NCBI GenBank assembly: GCA_023664625.1
Contig: JAMPFD010000008.1
Coordinates: 1-64,000, forward strand
DNA length: 64,000 nucleotides
Direction: 5' to 3'
Source: Bacillota bacterium
GTDB taxonomy: Bacteria > Bacteroidota > Bacteroidia > Bacteroidales > Bacteroidaceae
Below are positions 7,075 to 15,709 of this stretch, piece after piece. A model generated the notes under the pieces. That model worked only from the letters and a program-made list of their open reading frames with translations. It ran no database searches and was not told the origin of the DNA. The translations under genes and the position numbers were made by a program. Position 1 is the first letter of the stretch; each line of letters begins with the position of its first letter.

Positions 7075-8172
7075 ATGAGCTTAGTAGCAACAAGACTCCA
7101 GAATTGGCGCATTGCTAACCCTGAGTTAGACCGTAACATGACGCGCCCGTGCGAGTATGGTGCACTTGACTTCTTCATTGAGCAGACAAAGGCACCGAAC
7201 TCCATCCTCCCACAGAATCTCCGTTACCGTGCTTTCGCCTCCATGGGCAACACGGTGCAGATTCCAGTAATCAATTATGACAGCGATGTCACAGTGTCGA
7301 ATGCCCGTTCATGTGTTGTCCCTGACAACGAGAACACATCCGCCCTGTATACTGTTGTGTGGGCAACCTACTCAGTAGGCTTTACTATGGTGCCTGCGGC
7401 ATACATGAACAATGAAATCTCTTACGAGCATGACTTCCAGCGCAAGATGGAGAAGATAACCCGTGCTCTTGCCGGCAAGCTTGACTCCGATGCGGTGGCG
7501 ACTCTCGAGGCGCAGAAGACACAGGTCTTCAAGGACTTGCTCCAGTACACACAGGAAGGCAACACTATCAACGTGCCGAAGCAGATGGCTACCGAGGTTC
7601 TCGGCGACATCAACCCAATCATGCGTGCTAACTGCTATCCGGAGATGATTCACATCATCGGCAATGCAGGTATTGATTCTCTTGTCCGCAAGCTCGCACA
7701 GCATGGCGTGTACAACGATGTCAACAAGCGCATGGAATATGGCAACAAGATTCTCCACTATACCAACAATGTCATTAATGAAAGTGGCAAAAATGGTACA
7801 TTCTTCGCTGTTGCTGACGGTAATGTAGGTGTCCTTACACGTGTAGACCGTGAGGCTCTCCGTGGTGCCCGTGCGAACTTCCACGAGTGGGATGTTGTTC
7901 GCCTGCCATTCATTGACCTCCCTGTAGGCTCTCATTACTACACGGCAGTAGGCGACCAGTCAGCAATTGCAGGAGCGGCAACGGCTGACCTTACCTGTGC
8001 TGTAAAGGAGTACTTCGGATTCTCCGTTGACGTAGCGTTCATCATCGCATACAACAGCGACCCGGAGACGATTGCCAACCCAATCATCAAGGCGCAGATA
8101 GAAGCACAGGCACCGAACACGCCTGTTGCAACACCTGTATATGTCACCAACGCAGCAGAGTTCTCTGCATAG
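7075..8172 (+). CDS. phage major capsid protein
   Basis: A 365-aa protein in the position and size range of HK97-fold major capsid proteins. The N-terminal arm includes 'PELDRNMTRPCEYGALDFFIEQTKAPNS'. A spine-helix-like segment 'YEHDFQRKMEKITRALAGKLDSDAVATLEAQ' follows, and then a mixed alpha/beta P/A-domain region with 'RVDREALRGARANFHEWDVVRLPF'. It would form the icosahedral shell. It follows the scaffold gene, is preceded by a leader shared with the 215-aa gene and is closed by a strong terminator, a layout that would give high expression from a short mRNA. No maturation-protease cleavage signal could be identified by eye. Confidence 0.82.
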   Translation: MSLVATRLQNWRIANPELDRNMTRPCEYGALDFFIEQTKAPNSILPQNLRYRAFASMGNTVQIPVINYDSDVTVSNARSCVVPDNENTSALYTVVWATYSVGFTMVPAAYMNNEISYEHDFQRKMEKITRALAGKLDSDAVATLEAQKTQVFKDLLQYTQEGNTINVPKQMATEVLGDINPIMRANCYPEMIHIIGNAGIDSLVRKLAQHGVYNDVNKRMEYGNKILHYTNNVINESGKNGTFFAVADGNVGVLTRVDREALRGARANFHEWDVVRLPFIDLPVGSHYYTAVGDQSAIAGAATADLTCAVKEYFGFSVDVAFIIAYNSDPETIANPIIKAQIEAQAPNTPVATPVYVTNAAEFSA

Positions 8173-8196
8173 TCTTTTCATTTTGTGTTTTAGTTT

Positions 8197-8228
8197 GGGG
8201 GAGAGGGCTTTACTCCCTCTCCTTTTTT
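8197..8228 (+). terminator. Rho-independent terminator after capsid gene
   Basis: GGAGAGGG (8200-8207) pairs perfectly with CCCTCTCC (8215-8222) around a 7-base loop, followed by six T (8223-8228). It separates the capsid gene from the neck and tail genes and probably lowers readthrough into them. Confidence 0.88.
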
Positions 8229-8239
8229 CTTGCAGAAGT

Positions 8240-9547
8240 ATGTACAGAATAGATGATATATACGAGGCGTTACAGCATATTGTCGGCTGGGAGCAAGCCT
8301 ACGACCCGGATAAGGCGATAGATGACAGCATCACCCGTTCGGAGAGTGGCTTGTTCTTCCAGCATGCTCACCCGTTGATGACGCTTGATAACATCCGTGC
8401 TATCATGCCCGACGATTGGGATATGCAGTATCCGGTATGGAATACCTCAACCAGATACAAATCAGGTGACAAGGTTATGAGCAATAAGAAGGTGTGGATA
8501 GCCTTGCAGAATAATGTAGGCGAAGAACCTACGGCGGACAATACTCTCTACTGGAAGCTGTACAACATGCTGACCGACTACCTCCGCAGGCTGACGTTCA
8601 ACGGCATAGTTACCGCCGTGCAGACATTCACGCAGATTAAGGGGCTACAGCAGGAGACGAGAAGCCTGCTTGAGCGCAGGACATTCTTCGACGGCGCAGG
8701 GCGTTGGAATGCTACGCTGGAGAACAGGAGCAAGCTTGTCGGATTTGAGATTGTTCCTGTCAGAAGCATGGGCGTGACTGCCAAGATTGAACGTATAGGC
8801 TTGCAGATGCGTGGCGGTACAGGTGTAGTAAGGATGTATCTCTTTCACTATTCTCAGCCTGACCCTATTAAGACCTTTGACCTACAATTCACTAAGAAGA
8901 ACGGAGGTTTTCAGTGGTTCGATGTGTCTGACGCATACATGCCGTATATCAGCGAGGCGAACAACTCCGGCGGGGCGTGGTTTCTATGTTATAATCAGGA
9001 CGACTTGCCGGAAGGCATGCAGGCAATCAACATGTCCAAAGACTGGAGCCGTGAGCCGTGTGGCACATGCAACAGGGGCAGTATTGAGGCGTGGAGGGAG
9101 CTCACCAAGTATCTGCAGATTTCTCCATTCGCCGTGCGAGCTCCGAAGACGTTCAGAGAGTTCCCTGAGCTCTGGGATGTGGACGGCACAACATACACGA
9201 ATACGCAGAACTACGGGCTGAATGTTGAGGTATCGGTAGGTTGTGACCTTACCGACTTCATTATTAAGCAGCGTCACCTATTCCAGACGGTAATACAGAG
9301 ACAGGTCGCTTATATAGCGTTGCGCATGATGGCGATGAATCCTGACGTGCGTGTCAACCGTAACCAGTCCAATGCGTCCCGCATGGATATATTGTACGAG
9401 ATTGACGGCAATACGGCAGGCTTGCGTCCTTCCGGACTCGGTTATGAGTTGAAAAAGGCATACGAGGCTCTGAGCCTGGACACCTCCGGTATAGACCGCA
9501 TCTGCCTCGCTTGTAATAACCGTGGCGTACGGTACAGGACAGTATAA
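8240..9547 (+). CDS. neck/connector-region protein with a carbohydrate-binding-like module
   Basis: The frame is open from 8126, but that part overlaps the capsid stop and the terminator, so the start is the ATG at 8240 (435 aa). Residues 66-106 read 'VWNTSTRYKSGDKV', 'VWIALQNNVGEEP' and 'YWKL', the spacing of aromatic residues seen in CBM5/12-type chitin-binding modules. Residues 150-250 are beta-rich, including 'FQWFDVSDAYMPYI', and the last part is helical ('FIIKQRHLFQTVIQRQVAYIALRMM'). Position straight after the capsid gene suggests a head-tail connector or virion surface protein. The module could bind cell-surface glycans, which is inference. Confidence 0.6.
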   Translation: MYRIDDIYEALQHIVGWEQAYDPDKAIDDSITRSESGLFFQHAHPLMTLDNIRAIMPDDWDMQYPVWNTSTRYKSGDKVMSNKKVWIALQNNVGEEPTADNTLYWKLYNMLTDYLRRLTFNGIVTAVQTFTQIKGLQQETRSLLERRTFFDGAGRWNATLENRSKLVGFEIVPVRSMGVTAKIERIGLQMRGGTGVVRMYLFHYSQPDPIKTFDLQFTKKNGGFQWFDVSDAYMPYISEANNSGGAWFLCYNQDDLPEGMQAINMSKDWSREPCGTCNRGSIEAWRELTKYLQISPFAVRAPKTFREFPELWDVDGTTYTNTQNYGLNVEVSVGCDLTDFIIKQRHLFQTVIQRQVAYIALRMMAMNPDVRVNRNQSNASRMDILYEIDGNTAGLRPSGLGYELKKAYEALSLDTSGIDRICLACNNRGVRYRTV

Positions 9548-9551
9548 CGTC

Positions 9552-10004
9552 ATGGGTGTTATAGAGAATCTCCGCAAGAGGGTGGCGGAATATAATGACG
9601 GGCTGACATCCGGGCTGTACATTTCGAATATTATCAAGGAGAATGAGGCGTACATTGTAGACATGAATTCACAGGTGCAGTTGTACGAGCAGGGTGTCAA
9701 CCGCTTGGGCGTGAAGATTGCAGATTACCAGCCTTACGTCCCTCTGACGATACGAATAAAGAGAATGAAGGGGCAGCCGACTGACCGTGTTACACTGCGT
9801 GACACAGGCGATTTCCATGCCTCATTCTATTTGGTCATCGGTTCGGAATCATTTGAGGTTAAGGCATCAGATGACAAGACGGAGACCTTGATACGAAAGT
9901 ATGGACGACAGATATTAGGCTTGACAGATGAGAATATAGCCGAGGTGATATGGGAATACATTTACCCTGAACTTCTGGAGAAGGCAAGAACAACAATATT
10001 ATAA
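9552..10004 (+). CDS. conserved phage protein, probable neck component
   Basis: About 150 aa, starting 4 bases after the previous stop (an earlier ATG at 9522 lies inside the previous gene). The sequence 'YIVDMNSQVQLYEQGVNRLGVKIADYQPY' followed by 'MKGQPTDRVTLRDTGDFHASFYLVIG' and 'KYGRQILGLTDENI' is a pattern I recall from many Bacteroidetes prophages, where it is left as hypothetical. It lies between the connector-like gene and the holin/tail-completion genes, so a head-tail joining role is likely. No catalytic motif is visible. Confidence 0.65.
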   Translation: MGVIENLRKRVAEYNDGLTSGLYISNIIKENEAYIVDMNSQVQLYEQGVNRLGVKIADYQPYVPLTIRIKRMKGQPTDRVTLRDTGDFHASFYLVIGSESFEVKASDDKTETLIRKYGRQILGLTDENIAEVIWEYIYPELLEKARTTIL

Positions 10005-10465
10005 TGATGGATATTACAAGCATACTTGTCCAGTACGTGGACATCCCGAAGATATACATGCACATGGTACTGACATTCGTCTGCTGGCTCGTCCTGCTTA
10101 TAGCTGTAGCGGTGGATATGTGGGACGGTATCCGTACAGCAAGAGCCATCGGCGAGCGTATCAGTTCCAATTCGTTACGCAAGACGGTAACGAAATATAC
10201 AGATTATTGGCGGCTGCTGATATTCGGCGCACTGTTCGATATGCTCGGATGTATCTTCACGTGGTATCAGTATCCTTATGTCACACTTCTCATAACTGCC
10301 GGAATACTTACTATAGAGTTCCGCAGTATGCTTGAGCATAGTACCAAGCGGAAAGACCACATCAACGAGATACCGGAGATTGTGAACGATATTATTCACT
10401 GTGTCAGCCACAAGGATGCGGAGGATATTGTCAGGAAGATTAAAGGAGAGGAGCACAGCGTATGA
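10004..10465 (+). CDS. holin-like membrane protein
   Basis: A 153-aa protein with one clear transmembrane helix at about 20-40 ('VLTFVCWLVLLIAVAV') and a hydrophobic pair at about 70-105 ('LLIFGALFDMLGC', 'VTLLITAGILTI'). Between them is 'DMWDGIRTARAIGERISSNSLRKTV', like the D-x-x-(T/D)-G...S-x-x-L-x-(R/K)-K pattern of toxin-secretion/phage-lysis holins (the TcdE/Hol44 type). The C-terminal tail is charged and cytoplasmic. A holin would time release of the endolysin encoded at 20349-20954. Its place inside the neck/tail genes, well away from the amidase, is unusual. It starts overlapping the previous stop and ends in a 4-base overlap with the next gene. Confidence 0.62.
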   Translation: MMDITSILVQYVDIPKIYMHMVLTFVCWLVLLIAVAVDMWDGIRTARAIGERISSNSLRKTVTKYTDYWRLLIFGALFDMLGCIFTWYQYPYVTLLITAGILTIEFRSMLEHSTKRKDHINEIPEIVNDIIHCVSHKDAEDIVRKIKGEEHSV

Positions 10466-11031
10466 GGAATATAGACAGAGTGCCGATTAAGCGAAACCCA
10501 CAATTGTTCGACAAAGTCATTGCTAATATACAGCAGGGGCTTGCGGAGAATCTGCCATGGCTTAATCATGTATTCGGTAAGGCGGAGAGGCTTGTCAAGA
10601 AGATAGAAGGCAAGCGGTACTATTCGCCGAACATATATATCGGCGGAAATGACTATGAGTTGATAGCACCGGATTCCAACTTCGGGAATTATGCCTTTTT
10701 TACCCTTGATGACCCACAAGAAATAAGCTGGAACATCGGCGAGACAAGTCAATTAAAGGTGCCGTTCTCGGTTATAGTGTGGGTGGATATGCGCACACTT
10801 GAGGATGTGGATGAGCGTAATGCTGAAATGGTGAAGCAACAGATTATCCGAGTACTGAACGGAGGTTTCTGGCTCCGCCACGGCTCAATCCGCTTCAACA
10901 AGATATACGAGCGTGCGGAGAATGTGTTTGCAGGCTTTACGCTTGACGAGATAGATAATCAATATTTGATGCAGCCTTATTGCGGTTGGCGGTTCGCCGG
11001 CGTAATGAGCATAAAAGACGATTGCGTATGA
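10462..11031 (+). CDS. tail completion/terminator-like phage protein
   Basis: A 189-aa protein beginning in a 4-base overlap with the holin-like gene. The pattern 'NPQLFDKVIANIQQGLAENLPWLNHVFGKAERLV' followed by beta-strand sequence ('FFTLDDPQEISW', 'LKVPFSVIVWVDMR') and 'KQQIIRVLNG' resembles small tail-terminator or tail-completion proteins, which cap the tail tube and join it to the head. It is located between neck genes and the tail chaperones, as expected. The family assignment is by position and overall shape only. Confidence 0.5.
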   Translation: MRNIDRVPIKRNPQLFDKVIANIQQGLAENLPWLNHVFGKAERLVKKIEGKRYYSPNIYIGGNDYELIAPDSNFGNYAFFTLDDPQEISWNIGETSQLKVPFSVIVWVDMRTLEDVDERNAEMVKQQIIRVLNGGFWLRHGSIRFNKIYERAENVFAGFTLDEIDNQYLMQPYCGWRFAGVMSIKDDCV

Positions 11032-11282
11032 TTACATTAACACAGATTATTATCGTTGCCACAGTGGCGGCGTTCTTGATTACCCTTGCAGAGAAATGGG
11101 GTATTGTGGAATATATGCAAGTGCACGGGAATGACTTCTTCTCTAAGATGTTCAACTGTTCATTCTGCCTCAGTTGGTGGACTTGCGTGGCGGTATCCGT
11201 TATCCTTGCATTGTTCACAGCGGAAGGTTCTTGGATGCTGGCTCCATTCTGTTCGACAGTCATAACACGTATATTGCGATGA
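11028..11282 (+). CDS. small two-TM phage membrane protein with a Cys/Trp motif
   Basis: An 84-aa protein whose ATG overlaps the previous stop (ATGA) and whose stop overlaps the next start (ATGA). There is an N-terminal TM segment 'IIIVATVAAFLITLA' and a second one around 'WWTCVAVSVILALFT', with the short motif NCSFCLSWWTC between them. The Cys-x-x-Cys-x-x-x-Trp-Trp arrangement is distinctive, but I cannot link it to a characterised family. It could belong to the lysis function together with the holin-like gene one gene upstream, or act in exclusion; neither is shown. Confidence 0.6.
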   Translation: MITLTQIIIVATVAAFLITLAEKWGIVEYMQVHGNDFFSKMFNCSFCLSWWTCVAVSVILALFTAEGSWMLAPFCSTVITRILR

Positions 11283-11683
11283 AGAGAACAAGTATAGGAA
11301 GACACTCCGTTGAGATATATGACAGTATAGACGAGCTGCCAATCAGGCGGTTCCACAAGTTCAACAAGATGCTTCTCATAGACGCAGGAGTCGGCTCAGA
11401 CCTTGCGGACTTCGACAGGCACATTGAGAGAGCGATGGCGTACAGCAGGAGCAAGACACCAGAGCTGACATCAACAGAACTTGACAACCTGCGTCAGAAT
11501 GTCTATTTTATTCAGTCAGGGCTGTCACCCCGTCATCTTGCTTTCGCTGTTCTTGTCAGCAGTATTGACGGCAAGGTATGTGAGGACTTGTCTGACGAGG
11601 CTCTGCAGGGTGTCGTGGACTTGCTGGCAGATGTAACCGTTAAGGATATGACCGCTCATTTCGACGCGGTCAAAAAAAAATAG
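11279..11683 (+). CDS. tail assembly chaperone, gpG-like (0-frame product)
   Basis: A 134-aa helical protein starting at an ATG in a 4-base overlap with the preceding gene. It ends in Val-Lys-Lys-Lys at a run of nine A followed by TAG. It stands exactly where lambda-like phages encode gpG, two positions before the tape measure, and the same reading continues in the -1 frame into the next open frame (see the slippery site). gpG-type proteins coat the tape measure during tail-tube assembly. Sequence similarity to gpG is not visible by eye; the call rests on synteny, size and the frameshift architecture. Confidence 0.72.
   Translation: MKRTSIGRHSVEIYDSIDELPIRRFHKFNKMLLIDAGVGSDLADFDRHIERAMAYSRSKTPELTSTELDNLRQNVYFIQSGLSPRHLAFAVLVSSIDGKVCEDLSDEALQGVVDLLADVTVKDMTAHFDAVKKK
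11671..11680 (+). promoter_or_regulatory. slippery sequence for -1 ribosomal frameshift
   Basis: C followed by nine A; the 0-frame codons are GTC AAA AAA AAA TAG. Tandem slippage by -1 on A-AAA-AAA gives AAA AAA ATA GAA GAA GAA CTG, and this frame stays open to 12054 with protein-like sequence. The downstream frame has only an internal GTG (11773) as a possible independent start, so frameshifting is the natural way to express it. No pseudoknot was identified by eye. Confidence 0.75.
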
Positions 11684-12054
11684 AAGAAGAACTGCAACTG
11701 TATTTCCCTCGCCTGTTCGATGATGTCTCAGTCAAGGAATACTATGACCTCCTGCGCCGGCATACGCTTGCGGTGCTTGACACAATCATTAACGGAGAGA
11801 GTGACAGAAGGCGCAAGGAGATAGACATGCTGAGCATGGAGCTGATAATGTATAGTAAGCCCGATGTGTTCACAGGCTCAGACAGTGCTGAGATACGATA
11901 TGACAAGCAGTTTGAGAAAATGTGTCTGACGCTATCCCAACATCTCAATATAGACCCGAAGATGTTCACGGTGCTGGAGTTCTACAACGCCTATGAGCAC
12001 CTTGTGGAGATTCTGAAGGACAAGGGAAAGGCACTCAAGAAGAAATACAAGTAA
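11674..12054 (+). CDS. tail assembly chaperone, gpT-like extension reached by -1 frameshift
   Basis: An open frame from the slippery run to a TAA at 12054, reading 'IEEELQLYFPRLFDDVSVKEYYDLLRRHTLAVLDTIIN...' and so on; the part before the GTG at 11773 is clearly coding-like. Fused to the upstream 134-aa product it would give a protein of about 258 aa, the analogue of gpGT, made in small amounts relative to gpG. The T part is thought to recruit major tail protein to the tape measure-chaperone complex. It is followed 7 bases later by the tape measure gene, the canonical order. Confidence 0.72.
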   Translation, partial: KKIEEELQLYFPRLFDDVSVKEYYDLLRRHTLAVLDTIINGESDRRRKEIDMLSMELIMYSKPDVFTGSDSAEIRYDKQFEKMCLTLSQHLNIDPKMFTVLEFYNAYEHLVEILKDKGKALKKKYK

Positions 12055-12061
12055 TTAAGCT

Positions 12062-15000
12062 ATGGCAGACAATCACAATCCTATCAAGTACAGTGACCTT
12101 GTAAGTCCTGACAGCTCAATAACCGACCTTATAAAGCAGTTGGACGAACTGTCAGACAGCTATACGAATGCCCTCAGGAATATCAAGAGAGAGGCGATAC
12201 AGCTATCGGATTCCTTAAAAGGTGTCTCCGGTGCAATGGAAGAAGGACGCAGCACTATTAAGAAGACCGCAAGCGACACTGACAAACTAACCCGTGCACA
12301 GCGTGAACTTGCCTTCGCTGAGAGTGAGAACGCCAAGAAATTGGCGGAGCTGAAAGCCGCTACCAAGGAGCAGAACGACATCAACAAGTTGCTGGTTAAG
12401 ATTAACCAGTCAGCGGAAGGAAGTTACAACCGCCTCTCCGCTCAATATTCCCTCAATAAGATATACCTCAACAACATGACCAAGGAGGAGAGGGAGAACA
12501 TAGAGGCGGGCAAGGAACTTGTCAAGCAGACCAAGGAGATTTACGAGGAAATGAAACGCCTTCAGGAAGCCACCGGTAAGCACCAGCTGAATGTCGGCAA
12601 TTATACAGAGGTGAGCAAGCAGTTGATGTCTTACGGTGACAGGCTGAAAGAGTTTCTGGGGCTGAACAATGCCTTCGGTGAGAGCCTTCTTGCGCTTGCT
12701 AAGGGAGGTGAAGAGGGTAAGAAGGCATTCACTGCGATTGGCGACGGGGCGAAAGCACTTGGTAAGACCTTGCTCACGCTGATGGCTAACCCTGTATTCT
12801 TAGCTATCGCAGGACTCACAGGCGCAGGTATGGCGTTCAAGTGGTGGCTCGATTACAACACGGGACTTGTAGAAGCGACACGCTTGACGCAGCAGTTTAC
12901 AGGCAAGGGGGGGGGCGATGACCTTAAGGCGTACCGCAACAAGGTGCAAGCGGTTGCGGACATATTCAATGTAGATTTCCGTGAGACACTTGAAGCCGCA
13001 AACGCATTGTCTAAACAGTTCGGAATCTCCGCTGATGAAGCGTTGAAACTTGTGCAGAAGGGCTTTGTGGCAGGTGGTGACGCTAATGGTGAGTTCATTG
13101 ATACACTGAAGGAGTACCCGGCATACTTCAAGGAAGCCGGAATATCCGCCGAACAGTTCGTCGCTATTTCCGCACAGATGGGTAAGGCGGGATTGTTCTC
13201 AGATAAGGGTGTGGATGCAATCAAGGAAGCCAACCTGCGCCTGCGTGAGATGACAACGGCAACAGCCTCCGCCCTTGACGGTATAGGTATATCATCCAAG
13301 CAGGTACAGAAGGACTTGGAAAGCGGCACGAAGACCACATTCGAGGTGATGCAGCAAGTGTCGCAGAAGTTATCAGAACTGCCCGAAAGCTCTTCCAAGG
13401 TGGGTACTGCTATAGCTGATATATTCGGTGGTCCAGGCGAGGATGCGGGCTTGCAATACTTGCAGACATTGAAGGACATTGAGCTCAACATGGATAATGT
13501 CAAGGCGGAGGCTGGAGAACTCGGCAGATTACAGGAAGAGCAACTCAATGCACAGCTGGAGCTGGAGAATGCCTTAGCTGGACTCTTCGACATGACGGGA
13601 GGCAGCTTCGAGACGATGACCACTCACGCCAAGACATTTGTCAGCAACGGTATAACAGCAATCATCAAGGGTGTCATCTGTCTCGCCAACTATGTTATCA
13701 GCCTGTATAACGACTCTGTTACATTCCGCGCGCTATGGAATGGCATTGTCAACGTATTCAAGTACACTTTCGCCACCGTCGGCAATCTGTTCAATGCGTT
13801 CCTGGACTTACTCAAGGCAACAGGTACAGCGCTCAAGGCGGCATTCACATTCGATGTCAATGCACTTGTGTCCGCCTATGCGCAGGCAGGCACGGCCTTG
13901 AAGAACCTTGTCAAGGCACAGGTGGTAGGTGTCGCCAAGGTTATGGAAGACACAGTTGCCGGCATCAACAAGAAGGCTACGCCGATAACCATCCCTGTCA
14001 GTGTAGAAGGCATGGACAGCGTCTCGCAGCCCAATATCAAGACCGGTGACAATGTCACGGGCAACACAAGTAGCGATAAGAAGAGCAAGAAAGGCAAAGA
14101 TACAAGCAAAGATGTGGAGCAGGCATACAAGAAAAACCTTGAGGCCACGCGCAAGTATCAGGATGCCGTGCTTGCTCTTGAGCAGAACGAATGGTACAAG
14201 CGCCGGCAGCAGACAGTATACCAGTACAGCAGGCAGATAGAAGACCTGCAACACCAGTTGCTGACTGAAAAGACGCTCACGGCAGAAGGCAAAAAAGCGA
14301 TAACGGCGACCATAGAGACCCTCCAATTGCAGCAGGCTGATGCACTGATGAAACTGGAGCAGGATGAGTATACGGAGCAGTTGGAGCGGCAGAAGAGTGC
14401 CATCGCGTTAAGGTTACAGGCCGTGCGTGAAGGTTCGGAAGAAGAATATAACCTGAAGCTGCAACAGATAGAGAATGAACGCCAACTTGCATTGCTGAAG
14501 AATGAGCAGCAACCGGAGGGCAAGCGTCAGAATACCGGCGACATTAATGCCGTCTATGACAAGCAGGCGGCAGGCATTGCAGATGAATACATGCGTGCAC
14601 AGTTGGCTATATTCGATCAGCAGCAGAACCTCGCCGCATCAGAATTTGACCTTCTGCGTAATTCCGAGGAACGCAAGACACGCTTCCGCCTTGAACAGGA
14701 GAAGACACGCCTGCAGAAGATTCTTGAACTGAATAAGGCGGCAGGGCAGAAGCTGTCAGACGTAGAGGTGGAGACCATCAACAACACAATCAAGAAGATA
14801 GAACAGGAGATTGGTCAGAGCAAGAAGGACGAGAAGAGCAAGGATATATACGGAATGTTCGGTCTGAACCTTGATGATGACCAGAAGGAAGCCATCAACA
14901 CCTCCATGGACTTCGCCAAAGAAGCCCTACAGGGGTATCTCGATGCCTATAAGGCAGCTGCAGATGCCAAGGTCGAAGCGGCGAACAAGGAGGTGGACAG

Positions 15001-15709
15001 TGCACAGAAGACGCTGGACGCAGAAAAAGAGGCACGCGCCAATGGCTACGCCTCAGACGTGGCGACTGCACAGAAGGAGCTTGACCTTGCCAAGAAGAAT
15101 CAGAAGAAAGCCCTTGATGAGCAGAAGAAGGCAGCCAAGGCGCAGCAGGCAATACAGCAGGTGGAGCAGATTGGCAACCTTGTCAGTGCCACGGCACTGA
15201 TATGGAAGCAGTTGGGCTTCCCGTGGGCTATTCCTGCCATTGCCGTAATGTGGGGCAGTTTCGCCGCCGCAAAGATAAAGGCGGCACAGGTCACGGCAAG
15301 TTCTGAGAGTTATGGAGAAGGCACGGTGGAATTGCTCAGCGGCGGTTCTCATCAGTCAGGCAAGGATGTAGACCTCGGCAGGAAGTCGGACGGCACACGG
15401 AGAAGGGCAGAGGGTGGTGAGTTCTTCGCTGTTATCAATAAGAGGAACTCACGGCGTTATCGGCATGTGATACCAAATGTCATTCACGCTTTGAATGACG
15501 GGACATTCGCCGATAAGTATCTCAATGTATACCCTACAGACAACGGGCTTGTGATGAATATTGGAGGCGGTGACGCTCCCGACCTGCGCAACCTGTCAGC
15601 GGATGTCAGGGAAATTAAGGAGCAGAACCGCCGCCGTGTATATGTTGACGGAGCCGGCAATACAATAATAGAATACCGTAATCTAAGGAGGAGAGTAAGA
15701 AGCGTATGA
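12062..15709 (+). CDS. phage tail tape measure protein
   Basis: A 1215-aa protein, the longest in the prophage, placed straight after the tail chaperones. The N-terminal 180 residues are coiled coil ('LTRAQRELAFAESENAKKLAELK'). There is a hydrophobic helix at about 250 ('PVFLAIAGLTGAGMAFKWWL'), a tape-measure-type core with 'EALKLVQKGFVAGG' and 'YFKEAGISAEQFVAISAQMG', more hydrophobic stretches near 540-560, and long coiled coils at about 680-1070. The length sets tail length, and the hydrophobic helices are thought to help DNA pass the inner membrane. Tail length was not calculated here. The stop overlaps the next start by 4 bases. Confidence 0.9.
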   Translation: MADNHNPIKYSDLVSPDSSITDLIKQLDELSDSYTNALRNIKREAIQLSDSLKGVSGAMEEGRSTIKKTASDTDKLTRAQRELAFAESENAKKLAELKAATKEQNDINKLLVKINQSAEGSYNRLSAQYSLNKIYLNNMTKEERENIEAGKELVKQTKEIYEEMKRLQEATGKHQLNVGNYTEVSKQLMSYGDRLKEFLGLNNAFGESLLALAKGGEEGKKAFTAIGDGAKALGKTLLTLMANPVFLAIAGLTGAGMAFKWWLDYNTGLVEATRLTQQFTGKGGGDDLKAYRNKVQAVADIFNVDFRETLEAANALSKQFGISADEALKLVQKGFVAGGDANGEFIDTLKEYPAYFKEAGISAEQFVAISAQMGKAGLFSDKGVDAIKEANLRLREMTTATASALDGIGISSKQVQKDLESGTKTTFEVMQQVSQKLSELPESSSKVGTAIADIFGGPGEDAGLQYLQTLKDIELNMDNVKAEAGELGRLQEEQLNAQLELENALAGLFDMTGGSFETMTTHAKTFVSNGITAIIKGVICLANYVISLYNDSVTFRALWNGIVNVFKYTFATVGNLFNAFLDLLKATGTALKAAFTFDVNALVSAYAQAGTALKNLVKAQVVGVAKVMEDTVAGINKKATPITIPVSVEGMDSVSQPNIKTGDNVTGNTSSDKKSKKGKDTSKDVEQAYKKNLEATRKYQDAVLALEQNEWYKRRQQTVYQYSRQIEDLQHQLLTEKTLTAEGKKAITATIETLQLQQADALMKLEQDEYTEQLERQKSAIALRLQAVREGSEEEYNLKLQQIENERQLALLKNEQQPEGKRQNTGDINAVYDKQAAGIADEYMRAQLAIFDQQQNLAASEFDLLRNSEERKTRFRLEQEKTRLQKILELNKAAGQKLSDVEVETINNTIKKIEQEIGQSKKDEKSKDIYGMFGLNLDDDQKEAINTSMDFAKEALQGYLDAYKAAADAKVEAANKEVDSAQKTLDAEKEARANGYASDVATAQKELDLAKKNQKKALDEQKKAAKAQQAIQQVEQIGNLVSATALIWKQLGFPWAIPAIAVMWGSFAAAKIKAAQVTASSESYGEGTVELLSGGSHQSGKDVDLGRKSDGTRRRAEGGEFFAVINKRNSRRYRHVIPNVIHALNDGTFADKYLNVYPTDNGLVMNIGGGDAPDLRNLSADVREIKEQNRRRVYVDGAGNTIIEYRNLRRRVRSV

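Noticed and set aside
11773..12054. Independent 93-aa gene starting at GTG 11773
   Set aside because: The frame is open and coding-like well upstream of the GTG, back to the A9 slip site; a -1 frameshift extension explains it better.
12853..13623. 256-codon minus-strand frame opposite the tape measure gene
   Set aside because: Ser-rich shadow caused by codon bias of the tape measure gene.
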